Assembly: GCA_902477755.1 (NCBI GenBank)
Contig: CABSIK010000002.1
Span: forward strand, 186,001 to 250,000
Direction: 5' to 3'
DNA length: 64,000 nucleotides
Origin: an uncultured Clostridia bacterium
GTDB lineage: Bacteria > Bacillota > Clostridia > Lachnospirales > Anaerotignaceae
Shown here: positions 17,487 through 26,235 of the stretch, in pieces
Layout of the letters: the number at the start of each line of letters is the position of its first letter
Numbering within the stretch: the stretch's first letter is position 1
The notes under the pieces: model-generated
The model's input: the letters and a program-made list of their open reading frames with translations, nothing else
Told to the model about the DNA's origin: nothing
Database searches by the model: none
Translations under genes and position numbers: made by a program

Positions 17487-18146
17487 ATGCGTACAAGATT
17501 TGATGAACAGTTGGAACAGCTTCATGTGGAATTGATTACCATGGGGGCTTTGTGTGAAGAAGCCATTACATTGGCTCTGAAATCTCTTTTCGATCGTGAC
17601 ACCACTCTGGTGCCTGTTGTACTGGAAAAGGACAGCGAAATTGACCGGAAAGAACGGGATATTGAAGCATTGTGCATGCGTCTGTTGCTGCAGCAGCAGC
17701 CCGTTGCAAGAGATTTGAGAACCATTTCTTCTGCTTTGAAAATGATTTCCGATATGGAAAGAATCGGGGATCAGGCGGCAGATATTGTGGAATTGACAGA
17801 ACATATGCATGACCAGCATTTGGAGATGTCCAGCAGCCTGCATATTCGTTCCATGTCTGTTGAAGCGGTGAAAATGGTAACACAGAGTGTAGACTCTTTT
17901 GTAAAGTCTGATCTGGAACTGGCACGCAGTGTTATTGCTTACGATGATGTTGTAGATAATCTGTTTTCTAAAATTCGCGGCGAAATCATTGAACAGATTG
18001 CTGCAGATGGCACAAGCGGCGAAGTGTATATTGATCTGCTGATGATTGCGAAATATCTGGAAAGAATTGCAGACCATGCTACAAATATTGCAGAATGGGT
18101 TGAATATTCCATCACAGGCATCCATGGAGAAATGGATGGTGAATAA
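17487..18146 (+). CDS. phoU: Phosphate transport system regulator PhoU
   Basis: This 219-residue all-helical protein has two repeated three-helix bundles. The PhoU signatures RDLRTISSALKMISDMERIGDQAADI and IAKYLERIADHATNIAEW carry the acidic metal-binding residues. PhoU links Pst transport status to the PhoR kinase and restrains uptake. ATG 17487 follows GGGGAGG. It lies one base after pstB and ahead of an HD gene and the PhoP/PhoR genes. Confidence 0.93.
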   Translation: MRTRFDEQLEQLHVELITMGALCEEAITLALKSLFDRDTTLVPVVLEKDSEIDRKERDIEALCMRLLLQQQPVARDLRTISSALKMISDMERIGDQAADIVELTEHMHDQHLEMSSSLHIRSMSVEAVKMVTQSVDSFVKSDLELARSVIAYDDVVDNLFSKIRGEIIEQIAADGTSGEVYIDLLMIAKYLERIADHATNIAEWVEYSITGIHGEMDGE

Positions 18147-18148
18147 AT

Positions 18149-18808
18149 ATGATTACATTTGAGGATATCAAAAATAATGCGGATATCCGCACTTATATTC
18201 AGTGCGCAGATGAATCTCTGGCGGCACTGGGTTTTACGGAACATTCCTTTGCCCATGTGACACGAGTGGCTGAAACGGCAAAATATATTCTGGAAACACT
18301 GGGATATTCAGAACATGAAGTGGAACTGGCGCGGATTGCCGGATTCATGCATGATATTGGCAACGTGGTCAATCGTGTAGACCACTCCCAAAGCGGCGCT
18401 GTCATGGCTTTTCGTATCCTGGATAAACTGGGGATGCCTGCGGAGGATATCGCAACAGTGGTAACGGCTATCGGGAACCATGACGAAGGCCATGGTGTTC
18501 CTGTTAATGCCATTGCTGCGGCACTGATTCTGGCAGATAAATCAGACGTACGCAGAACTCGCGTGCGCAATCAGGAAAAATCAACTTTTGATATTCATGA
18601 CAGAGTAAACTATTCCGTAGAAAAATCTGTCCTGAAAATCAATGAAGCCCATACGCTCATTAAACTGAAATTGACTGTTGATACCCATTACAGTTCTGTT
18701 ATGGACTATTTTGAAATTTTTCTGGAACGTATGACACTGTGCAGAAAAGCGGCAAAGAAATTGGGACTCAGATTTCAATTGATGATCAATGAAAATTCTC
18801 TCATGTAA
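18149..18808 (+). CDS. HD-domain protein encoded inside the phosphate operon
   Basis: This 219-residue predicted metal-dependent phosphohydrolase has His36 in FAHVTRV, the HD dyad His68-Asp69 in GFMHDIGN, His79 in RVDHS, a later GNHDEGHG, and an aspartate in ILADKSD. These satisfy an HD active site. No sensor or membrane domain is present, and about 90 C-terminal residues are unassigned. It starts 2 bp after phoU and 15 bp before the response regulator, so it is part of the operon. The substrate, perhaps a nucleotide or small phosphate ester, is unknown. Confidence 0.8.
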   Translation: MITFEDIKNNADIRTYIQCADESLAALGFTEHSFAHVTRVAETAKYILETLGYSEHEVELARIAGFMHDIGNVVNRVDHSQSGAVMAFRILDKLGMPAEDIATVVTAIGNHDEGHGVPVNAIAAALILADKSDVRRTRVRNQEKSTFDIHDRVNYSVEKSVLKINEAHTLIKLKLTVDTHYSSVMDYFEIFLERMTLCRKAAKKLGLRFQLMINENSLM

Positions 18809-18823
18809 GGAGTGAGGCTGTAG

Positions 18824-19504
18824 ATGATTTATCTGGTGGAAGATGATAACAGCATTCGGGAATTGGTGGCATATACATTCAATACAGCCGGACTGGAGGC
18901 AGAAGGCTTTGACAAACCTTCTTTATTTTGGGAAGCATTGGAAAAGCGTAAGCCTGATTTGGTACTGTTGGATATCATGCTGCCGGAAGAAGATGGCATA
19001 CAGATTTTACAAAAATTAAGACAAAGAGAAGATACAAAAAAACTTCCTGTGATTATGCTGACAGCAAAAGGCAGTGAATATGATAAAGTCATGGGGCTGG
19101 AAAGCGGCGCAGACGATTATGTATCCAAACCTTTTGGCATGATGGAATTGTTGGCAAGGGTGAAAGCGCTGCTGCGAAGAACAGAAGACTTGCGTCCTGC
19201 ACAGGAAAGCAGATATGTCATTGGTGATTTGACCGTAAACCGTAAGCGCCATGAGGTTTTTGTAAAAGGAGAAGCTGTTACACTGACAAAAAAAGAATTT
19301 GATATGCTTTGTTATCTGTTGGAAAACAGGGGCATGGTTTTAACAAGAGATCAACTTCTCAATCAAATCTGGGGATATGATTTCGATGGGGAAAACCGAA
19401 CTGTGGATGTGCACATTCGGACACTGCGGCAGAAATTAGGAGATTGCGGTACATACATTGAAACCATACGAGGTATTGGGTATAAGATGGGAGGCAATCC
19501 ATGA
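18824..19504 (+). CDS. phoP: OmpR/PhoB-family response regulator
   Basis: This 226-residue regulator has a receiver domain with acidic residues 7-8, phospho-acceptor Asp50 in VLLDIMLPEEDG, MLTAKG, and a conserved lysine in YVSKPFG. A C-terminal winged helix follows (about 125-226: LTKKEFDMLCYL, RTVDVHIRTLRQKLG). Its position between phoU and a PhoR-type kinase makes it the likely activator of the PHO boxes before pstS. Its end overlaps the kinase start by 4 bp. Confidence 0.9.
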   Translation: MIYLVEDDNSIRELVAYTFNTAGLEAEGFDKPSLFWEALEKRKPDLVLLDIMLPEEDGIQILQKLRQREDTKKLPVIMLTAKGSEYDKVMGLESGADDYVSKPFGMMELLARVKALLRRTEDLRPAQESRYVIGDLTVNRKRHEVFVKGEAVTLTKKEFDMLCYLLENRGMVLTRDQLLNQIWGYDFDGENRTVDVHIRTLRQKLGDCGTYIETIRGIGYKMGGNP

Positions 19505-21159
19505 CTAAAAGAATTTTTCGGGCGATATTCAATGTATCGCTGTTGATTTTGATCGCATCTACTTTCATTCTGGTTGCTTTTGTAGGGGATTATAACAGTG
19601 ACCAGACAAAAAAAGCGATGCACGCAGATGCTGTCTATATTGCAAAGGCCATGGAAACGGAAGGCGTTTCGTATCTGGAACAGTTACCGAAACAAAGCCA
19701 GAGAATCACATGGATTGATGCAGATGGTACAGTTCTGTTTGATTCTCATGCGGATATTTCCCAGATGGAAAATCACGGGGAACGCGAAGAAGTCGTTGAG
19801 GCTTTGAAAACCGGCAGAGGCGAGAGCACACGTTACTCTACTACACTGGCGGAAAAAACAGAAAACTATGCAATGAAACTGAGTGACGGAACAATTTTGC
19901 GTTTGTCCGTAACAAGTTTGAGTGCATTGAGCCTTTTCCTTTCTATGACACAGCTGTTGGCTCTGGTGCTGGTGATCGCATTGATTCTTGCAGGATTTTT
20001 GGCAAGCAAAACATCCAAGAGTATTGTGAAACCTTTGGAAAATGTGGATCTGGAACATCCGGAACAGGCAGAAATCTACGATGAAATGGCACCATTCCTG
20101 CGCCGAATTGCTGTGCAGAATAAACTTATCAGCAAACAGATGCAGGATCGTCAGCGCAGACAACGTGAATTTGAAACCATTACAGAAAATATGCAGGAAG
20201 GGCTGTTGGTTCTGGATGCCAGAGGAGAAGTGCTTTCCTGCAATAAAGGTGCACAGCGTTTGCTGGGTGTGGATTATGTTCCTGAAAAACAGAACGTATT
20301 CGCATTGAACCGTACAGAAGGTTTCAGACGCTGCATCAAAGCAGCACTGGCAGGCAGCCATGAAGAAGTGACAATGGAAAATGAAGGCAGAAGCTATCAG
20401 CTGTTGGCAAATCCTGTCACAGAAGATGATCTGGTGGCAGGCGTAGTTCTGCTGCTGTTTGACAACACAGAAAAAGCAGATCGGGAAAAACTGCGCCGTG
20501 AGTTTACGGCAAATGTTTCCCACGAATTGAAAACACCTTTGACCAGTATTTCTGGTTTTGCGGAAATCATGAAAAATGGCATGGTGAAAGCAGAGGATGT
20601 ACCTCGCTTTGCAAACAATATTTATGATGAAGCCCAGCGCTTGATTTCTATGGTGCAGGATATCATTCAGCTTTCCAGACTGGATGAAGCACAGGAAACC
20701 GTGGAAAAGACAGAAGTGAATGTGGCTTTGATTGCGGAAACGGTGGCAAAACGTCTGGAAGGGCAGGCTGCCCAGAGAAATATTGTTTTCCACATCGAAA
20801 CAGAATCAGCAGTGCTGTCAGGGGTGCCCCATGTGCTGGAAGAAATGATCTACAATCTGTGTGACAACGCAATTCGTTATAATAAAGAAAACGGTTCTGT
20901 CACATTGAAAGTAGAAAAACATCCTGAGGATATTACTGTAACGGTTGCAGATACAGGGATTGGTATTCCTTACGGCGAACAGGAAAGAGTATTTGAACGG
21001 TTCTATCGTGTAAGCCGCAGCCGCAGCAAAGAAATCGACGGCACAGGCTTAGGTCTTTCCATCGTAAAACATGGTGCACTGCTCCATCAGGCAACTGTGA
21101 AAATGGAAAGTGAAGTCGATAAAGGCACTACCATTCAGTTGATTTTCCCAAATAAATAA
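19501..21159 (+). CDS. phoR: PhoR-type sensor histidine kinase
   Basis: This 552-residue membrane kinase has an N-terminal helix (about 7-28), an extracytoplasmic sensor of about 120 residues, a second helix (about 155-170), and a PAS-like segment (MQEGLLVLDARGEVLSCN). The HisKA domain has His341 in NVSHELKTP, and the HATPase has an N-box (CDNAIRYN) and G boxes (DTGIGIP, GTGLGLSIV). The architecture is that of PhoR. The partner regulator overlaps its start. Confidence 0.92.
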   Translation: MTKRIFRAIFNVSLLILIASTFILVAFVGDYNSDQTKKAMHADAVYIAKAMETEGVSYLEQLPKQSQRITWIDADGTVLFDSHADISQMENHGEREEVVEALKTGRGESTRYSTTLAEKTENYAMKLSDGTILRLSVTSLSALSLFLSMTQLLALVLVIALILAGFLASKTSKSIVKPLENVDLEHPEQAEIYDEMAPFLRRIAVQNKLISKQMQDRQRRQREFETITENMQEGLLVLDARGEVLSCNKGAQRLLGVDYVPEKQNVFALNRTEGFRRCIKAALAGSHEEVTMENEGRSYQLLANPVTEDDLVAGVVLLLFDNTEKADREKLRREFTANVSHELKTPLTSISGFAEIMKNGMVKAEDVPRFANNIYDEAQRLISMVQDIIQLSRLDEAQETVEKTEVNVALIAETVAKRLEGQAAQRNIVFHIETESAVLSGVPHVLEEMIYNLCDNAIRYNKENGSVTLKVEKHPEDITVTVADTGIGIPYGEQERVFERFYRVSRSRSKEIDGTGLGLSIVKHGALLHQATVKMESEVDKGTTIQLIFPNK

Positions 21160-21183
21160 AAAAGAGGATGTCTTAGGGACATC

Positions 21184-22141
21184 TGAACTGCACCCCATTT
21201 GTTAGACGGTATGTTAAATAACAAGTGGGGTGATTTTTTATGCCAAAAGGAGTGAATAGTAACTGTGCTGGAGGAGAAATTAAGCTACTGCGAAACAGCA
21301 AGATGGTTTGAAGTCAGTTGTGACACTCGAATAAAAAGTTGGGAGCGCATTACCCAACGGAAGATCTGGATGGTCTTGCAGTGAAAAGGTGAGGCAAGAG
21401 AGGTAAAGGCAAATCCAAGCAACTGCTGAAAAAAGTAGAAGAAGATCTGCTTGCCGAGATACAGAGACATCGTGCGGAGAACGAATACTTAAAAAACTTA
21501 CAAGCCTTGGTTTTGGAGAGAACGCGACGCCAGCAGAGAAATCACTGACAGTTCAAAAACTAAGGAAAAAATATTCCTTTTCCCTTCTGCTGGAAATCGC
21601 TCAATTACCTCGTGCGACCTTTTACTGTCATTTGAAGCAGATGGGAAACTCAGATAAATATTAAGTGGTAAAGAAATCACAAAAATCTACCATGAAAACA
21701 AAGGTCCATATGGCTATTGTCGTATAACGGCGGAACTTGGCAATCGTGGGTTTTGTTTCAATCACAAGACGATTCAGAGGCTTATGAAACCATATCAAAG
21801 GGAACTGGGCTGATTCTCCATTCCGATTAGGCATGGCAGTATCAAAACAAGTATTACCACCAGATACTTAAGTAAAAAGGAATCCACCAGAGTAAGAGCC
21901 GAAAGGGCAACTGTCTAGACAATGCTGTTATGGAAAATTTCTTTGGGCTGCTCAAGAGCGAGCTTCTTTATCTACAAAAGTTTCAATCCATAGAACACTT
22001 CAAGCAGAAAGTGGTAGAGTATTTGGGTTATCGAATCAAAGCTAAAGGGCTTGCCGCCTGCGATTTACAGACAACAAGCCCTTCTGGCTTCTTGAACAAT
22101 TTGAATTTGAAAATATTGTCTAACTTTTTGGGTTCAGTTCA
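21184..22141 (+). mobile_element. Degenerate IS3-family insertion element
   Basis: The ends are inverted repeats: TGAACTGCACCC at 21184 and GGGTTCAGTTCA at 22130-22141 (10 of 12 paired). The interior carries broken IS3/IS150-type orfA and orfB fragments. At 958 bp it is shorter than a complete element of about 1.4 kb, with the middle of the DDE domain missing. No clear target duplication remains. It sits just after phoR and before a small membrane-protein gene. Confidence 0.8.
21240..22100 (+). pseudogene. Remnant of IS3-family transposase (orfA and orfB)
   Basis: Scattered frames show an orfA C-terminal heptad region (ENEYLKNLQALVLE), an orfB N-terminal KLRKKYSFSLLLEIAQLPR, the HTH region HENKGPYGYCRITAEL, and the C-terminal MENFFGLLKSELLYL with the last catalytic glutamate. 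Stops and frameshifts separate them. The first two catalytic aspartate blocks are absent, so it cannot be active. Confidence 0.8.
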
Positions 22142-22156
22142 TGATGCCCCAATAGA

Positions 22157-22237
22157 TCATTTATGTTTATAGCCGGTGTAAAATGCCATAAAACCACAGA
22201 ACAGCATAGCCCATGCCCAGAAACGATGTTGTTTCAT
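22157..22237 (-). CDS. 26-residue single-pass membrane protein
   Basis: This very short gene begins with an ATG behind GAAGAGGTG, 8 bp upstream. It encodes a basic start (MKQHR), a hydrophobic stretch WAWAMLFCGFMAF and a polar end (YTGYKHK). The shape (basic, one helix, YTGYK tail) resembles the tiny proteins I know as DUF6219 in Clostridia; that name is from memory. It has its own promoter-like sequence at 22284-22313. Function is unknown. Confidence 0.6.
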   Translation of the reverse strand: MKQHRFWAWAMLFCGFMAFYTGYKHK

Positions 22238-22283
22238 CCAAATCACCTCTTCTCCAACGCAAAAGTTAATAAAAGCTAATTAA

Positions 22284-22313
22284 AGTTTACTATGGCTGAC
22301 TTTGTGGTGTCAA
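22284..22313 (-). promoter_or_regulatory. Promoter for the 26-residue membrane protein
   Basis: On the minus strand a perfect TTGACA (22313-22308) is followed after 18 bp by TAAACT (22289-22284), about 45 bp upstream of the start codon. Confidence 0.5.
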
Positions 22314-22404
22314 GGAGTAATATGATTGTAAGATAATTTGTTTTCATTTTTTACAGACATGTGATATGATGAAAAAAAGGGCATACTGAAAGGAGCAAAT
22401 GGAT

Positions 22405-22716
22405 ATGTTATTTACAACAACAGAACAGGTTATGGGCAGAGAATACGAAATTTTGGGACTGGTAAAAGGTGCCACTATCCAGAGCAAAAACATCGGCAAA
22501 GACTTTGGTGCCGGTTTAAAATCCATTGTTGGCGGCGAGCTGAAGGGCTACACAGAGATGATGGAAGAAGCCAGAGATGTTGCCATGCAAAGAATGGAAG
22601 AAGAAGCAAGACGTTTGGGTGCAGATGCCATTGTTTGCATTCGTTTTTCCACCAGTGCCATCATGCAGGGTGCTGCTGAAGTAATGGCATACGGCACAGC
22701 AGTAAAATTTAAATAA
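22405..22716 (+). CDS. YbjQ/UPF0145-family heavy-metal-binding domain protein
   Basis: This 103-residue protein has the YbjQ (PF01906) pattern: VMGREYEILGLVKGATIQSKN, then VGGELKGYTEMMEEARDVA, then GADAIVCIRFSTSAIMQGAAEVMAYGTAV. Members form pentameric rings; the biochemical role is unclear despite the metal-binding label. ATG 22405 is preferred over ATG 22399 because AAAGGAG lies 9 rather than 3 bp upstream. It lies 17 bp before the CorA-like gene. Confidence 0.88.
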   Translation: MLFTTTEQVMGREYEILGLVKGATIQSKNIGKDFGAGLKSIVGGELKGYTEMMEEARDVAMQRMEEEARRLGADAIVCIRFSTSAIMQGAAEVMAYGTAVKFK

Positions 22717-22733
22717 GAAGTACGAGGAGGGGC

Positions 22734-23651
22734 GTGGAAGCAGTGTATTTGCAGATTGATGAAAAAGGGTACCAGTTTACAGAGGAACAGCCCCAGGAAC
22801 GGGCATACATCGGTGTTTTTACTTATGATATGATGCAGGAGCAGGCGCGTCTGCGAAACATTTCCTATCATGTTCTGGAGGATGCCAGACGTTTTGGATT
22901 TGCCCGTTATGACAGTTTTGAAAATTATGACTGCATCAGTCTGGAAATGCCGGACTTCCACAATGTCCTCATCAGCCACGGAAGTGTGGTCATTTATCTG
23001 GAGAAAAATCAGGCGCTGTTTTTTACATCTAAGGCTCAGCACGTCAGACATATTCTGCGTGATTGTGCCGAAAGTTTGGGAGAACGGATTTCTTTCCAGA
23101 GACTTATTTATCTTTTTTTGGAAACACAGACGAAGGAAGAAGAAGTGGCTTTTGATAAGATCGAAAAGGAAATTTTGGAACTGGAACAGGCTCTTATCAC
23201 ATCCCAGAAGAAGAATTTTGTGTCAGAAATCATCCATCTGCGAAAACGTCTCATGCTCATGAAGCGATATTATGAGCAATTTTTGAATTTGTTGGATGTG
23301 GTAATTGAAAACGAGAATAATATTTTCGACGGAAAAACACTGCGGTCTTTTAAAATGCTTTCCAGAAGGATGGAGCGGAGTTATCAGAATGTGCTGAACC
23401 TAAGAGAAGCAGTTACCCAGATCAGGGAATCCTATGAAGCGGAAGTGGATATTAGTCTGAATACCACTATGAAAGTCTTTACAGTCGTAACGACCATTTT
23501 TCTGCCGCTGACCCTGATTGCAGGATGGTACGGCATGAATTTCCAGATGCCGGAGTATAGCTGGGAACACGGTTATCTTATGGTAATTGTGCTTTCTGTG
23601 GCTTTTATTGCCATTGGAATCGCGTTTTTTAAGAAAAACAAGTGGTTTTAA
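22734..23651 (+). CDS. CorA-family magnesium/divalent cation transporter
   Basis: This 305-residue protein has a soluble N-terminal domain, a long helical stalk (about 140-240) and two C-terminal helices. The first carries the selectivity motif GMN in AGWYGMNFQMPE (about residue 267). This is the CorA layout; pentameric cation channels are typical. The start is uncertain: GTG 22734 is 3 bp after GGAGG, and GTG 22743 in the same frame is better spaced. It is probably co-transcribed with the YbjQ-type gene. Confidence 0.88.
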   Translation: MEAVYLQIDEKGYQFTEEQPQERAYIGVFTYDMMQEQARLRNISYHVLEDARRFGFARYDSFENYDCISLEMPDFHNVLISHGSVVIYLEKNQALFFTSKAQHVRHILRDCAESLGERISFQRLIYLFLETQTKEEEVAFDKIEKEILELEQALITSQKKNFVSEIIHLRKRLMLMKRYYEQFLNLLDVVIENENNIFDGKTLRSFKMLSRRMERSYQNVLNLREAVTQIRESYEAEVDISLNTTMKVFTVVTTIFLPLTLIAGWYGMNFQMPEYSWEHGYLMVIVLSVAFIAIGIAFFKKNKWF

Positions 23652-23707
23652 AGGGCAATGCATCTTTTTTGCATAGGAAATCTTCTGTGAAATTTTTGTA
23701 AAAAGTG

Positions 23708-23735
23708 TTGACAGTAAATTTTTGTGTGATATAAT
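23708..23735 (+). promoter_or_regulatory. Promoter of the T-box/thrS transcript
   Basis: Perfect TTGACA (23708-23713), a 16-bp spacer, then perfect TATAAT (23730-23735). It predicts a start near 23743. Confidence 0.85.
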
Positions 23736-23742
23736 CTGATGT

Positions 23743-23990
23743 ATAAACGTCGACGAGGACAGTAGTCCTTTACGAGCGGTCAGAGAGGGATATCTCGGCA
23801 GAGTTTCTGCCGTGGCTGTGAGTATCCTGCGCAAGTAAAGTGTATGAAAACCACCTCCGAGTGGCCCTAATCCGGCACGGCCGACACCGTTATCGTCAAA
23901 ATGAGTGGTTTTGAAAACAATAAGGGTGGAACCGCGGGAGATGATAACTCTCGTCCCTTTTCCGAAAGGAAAGTGGACGGGATTTTTTTA
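23743..23990 (+). ncRNA. T-box leader riboswitch of thrS
   Basis: The leader has a long stem-I region and the invariant T-box core AAGGGTGGAACCGCGGG (23922-23938), which pairs with uncharged tRNA. The terminator TCTCGTCCCTTTTCC with GGAAAGTGGACGGGA and a T run follows (about 23948-23989). Uncharged tRNA(Thr) is expected to favour antitermination. I did not place the specifier codon with certainty. Confidence 0.93.
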
Positions 23991-24048
23991 TTGCAAAAAA
24001 ATCGCACTTTCCAAAGCAAAAAATCACATGCAAAAGGAGAGATTGAAT

Positions 24049-25956
24049 ATGAAGATTACACTGAAAGACAATGTAGTAAAAGAATTTGACAGCGCAATGT
24101 CCGTTCTGGATATTGCAAAATCCATCAGCGAAGGTCTGGCAAGAAACGCTTGTGCTGGTATCGTTGACGGTGAAGTAAAAGATCTGCGTTATGTAGTAGA
24201 TAAAGATGCGGAAGTAAGCATCTGCACATTTGAAGATGAAGCTGGTAAACTGGCATTCCGTCATACAACATCTCACATTCTGGCACAGGCTGTAAAAAGA
24301 CTGTACCCTGATGTAAAACTGGCAATTGGCCCTTCTATCGCAGACGGTTTCTACTATGACTTCGATAAAGAAAAAGCTTTCACACCTGAAGAACTGGAAG
24401 CTATCGAAGCAGAAATGAAAAAGATCGTAAAAGAAGATCTGCCTATCGAACGCTTTGAACTGCCTCGTGCAGAAGCAATCAAATATATGGAAGAAAGAGA
24501 AGAACCCTACAAAGTAGAATTGATTCAGGATCTGCCTGAAGATGCTATCATTTCCTTCTACAAACAGGGTGACTTCACAGATCTGTGCGCAGGCCCTCAC
24601 CTGATGAGCACAAAAACTGTAAAAGCTATCAAACTGACATCCGTTGCAGGTGCTTACTGGAGAGGCAGTGAAAAGAACAAAATGCTGTCCCGTATCTACG
24701 GCACATCTTATCCGAAGGCATCCGAACTGGAAGCTTACCTGACAATGATGGAAGAAGCGAAAAAACGTGACCACAGAAAACTGGGCAAAGAACTGAAACT
24801 GTTCACAATGCTTGAAGAAGGTCCTGGTTTCCCCTTCTTCCTGCCTAATGGTATGGTACTGAAAAACACACTGCTGGATTACTGGAGACAGATCCACAAA
24901 GAAGCAGGCTATGTAGAAGTTTCCACTCCTATCATTCTGAACAGAGACCTGTGGTACAGAAGCGGTCACTGGGAACACTACAAAGACAACATGTACACAA
25001 CAGTCATCGATGATGAAGACTATGCTGTAAAACCTATGAACTGCCCTGGCGGTATGCTGATCTACAAACAGGATATGCATTCCTACAGAGATCTGCCTAT
25101 CCGTATGGGTGAAATCGGTCTGGTACACAGACATGAAAAATCCGGTGCGCTCCACGGTCTGATGCGTGTTCGCTGCTTCAACCAGGATGATGCGCACATC
25201 TTCATGACACCTGAACAGATCAAAGACGAAATCAGCGGCGTTATTCGCCTCATCGACGGCGTTTACAAACAGTTCGGCTTCAAATATCATATCGAACTGT
25301 CCACAAGACCTGAAGACAGCATGGGTTCCGATGAAGATTGGGAAATCGCAACAGACGGTCTGCGCAATGCGCTGGATGAAAACCATATCGAATACACTGT
25401 AAACGAAGGTGATGGTGCATTCTATGGCCCTAAGATTGACTTCCATCTGGAAGACTCCATCGGCAGAACATGGCAGTGTGGTACAATCCAGCTGGATATG
25501 CAGATGCCCGAAAGATTCGAACTGGAATACACAGCAGCAGACGGCAGCAAAAAACGTCCTGTTATGATTCACCGTGTATGCTTCGGTTCCATCGAACGTT
25601 TCATCGGTATCCTCATCGAACACTTCGCAGGTCAGTTCCCTACATGGCTGGCTCCCGTTCAGGTAAAAGTACTGCCTATCTCCGAAAAATTCGCAGATTA
25701 CGCAAAAGAAGTTGCTGATAAACTGGATGCGGCTGGTATCCGTGTACAGACAGACAACAGAGCTGAAAAGATCGGCTATAAGATTCGTGAAGCAAGAAAC
25801 GAAAGAGTACCTTATATCATCGTTGTAGGTGAAAAGGACAAAGAAGTGAACAAAGTTTCCCTGCGCTCCAGAAAGAACGGCGAAGAAGGTCAGATGGATC
25901 TGGCAGATGTTATCGCAAGAATTCAGGAAGAAATCAAAACAAAAGCTCTGGATTGA
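24049..25956 (+). CDS. thrS: Threonyl-tRNA synthetase
   Basis: This 635-residue class II synthetase has an N-terminal TGS domain (about 1-62), an editing domain with HTTSHILAQ and DLCAGPHL metal ligands, the catalytic core (motif 2 MRVRCFNQDDAHIF; zinc ligands in MNCPGG and later histidines), and a C-terminal anticodon-binding domain (about 535-635). ATG 24049 follows AAAGGAGAG; the open frame extends into the T-box but that part is leader. The T-box gives threonine-responsive control. Confidence 0.97.
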   Translation: MKITLKDNVVKEFDSAMSVLDIAKSISEGLARNACAGIVDGEVKDLRYVVDKDAEVSICTFEDEAGKLAFRHTTSHILAQAVKRLYPDVKLAIGPSIADGFYYDFDKEKAFTPEELEAIEAEMKKIVKEDLPIERFELPRAEAIKYMEEREEPYKVELIQDLPEDAIISFYKQGDFTDLCAGPHLMSTKTVKAIKLTSVAGAYWRGSEKNKMLSRIYGTSYPKASELEAYLTMMEEAKKRDHRKLGKELKLFTMLEEGPGFPFFLPNGMVLKNTLLDYWRQIHKEAGYVEVSTPIILNRDLWYRSGHWEHYKDNMYTTVIDDEDYAVKPMNCPGGMLIYKQDMHSYRDLPIRMGEIGLVHRHEKSGALHGLMRVRCFNQDDAHIFMTPEQIKDEISGVIRLIDGVYKQFGFKYHIELSTRPEDSMGSDEDWEIATDGLRNALDENHIEYTVNEGDGAFYGPKIDFHLEDSIGRTWQCGTIQLDMQMPERFELEYTAADGSKKRPVMIHRVCFGSIERFIGILIEHFAGQFPTWLAPVQVKVLPISEKFADYAKEVADKLDAAGIRVQTDNRAEKIGYKIREARNERVPYIIVVGEKDKEVNKVSLRSRKNGEEGQMDLADVIARIQEEIKTKALD

Positions 25957-25970
25957 TAAAAAGAATTTAG

Positions 25971-26005
25971 CAGAAGCCCCTGTGCATCAGGGGTTTCTGT
26001 TTTTT
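25971..26005 (+). terminator. Terminator of thrS
   Basis: CAGAAGCCCCTG (25971-25982) pairs with CAGGGGTTTCTG (25988-25999), followed by six Ts. Confidence 0.9.
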
Positions 26006-26026
26006 GAAAATATTTGAAAAAAAACA

Positions 26027-26055
26027 TTGACGTAAAGACAAATGCGTGATATAAT
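26027..26055 (+). promoter_or_regulatory. Promoter of the infC-rpmI-rplT operon
   Basis: TTGACG (26027-26032), a 17-bp spacer and TATAAT (26050-26055). Confidence 0.85.
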
Positions 26056-26061
26056 TTCTCA

Positions 26062-26220
26062 GGTAACAAAGAAGAAGTTCCGCTTCTCACCTTATGGCAT
26101 GGGCTGATAAGGTTAATACAGTAGTACAAAACAGGGGTTCCTCTGTTTTTCTGTGTGCGCGGCGGATTTCTTCCGGCGCTATTTTTATGCAGCCGAAAAG
26201 GGAATATTTCAAAAAATTTT
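26062..26220 (+). ncRNA. infC-rpmI-rplT autoregulatory leader (L20-leader type)
   Basis: The roughly 160-nt leader contains AGAAGTTCCGCTTCTCACCTT and an ACAGTAGTACA segment. An attenuator-like hairpin ACAGGGG/CCTCTGT with five Ts follows (about 26126-26150). Order and motifs fit the L20-binding leaders that precede infC in Firmicutes. Binding by L20 would promote early termination. The exact Rfam family is from memory. Confidence 0.7.
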
Positions 26221-26235
26221 AGGAGGTGCTTGGCT

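Noticed and set aside
21165..21183. Hairpin GATGTC/GACATC after phoR as a terminator
   Set aside because: The stem has only 6 bp and no T run follows; at most it is a weak element beside the IS end.
21181..22144. 3-bp target duplication around the IS3 remnant
   Set aside because: Flanking triplets (ATC and TGA) do not match, so no duplication can be claimed.
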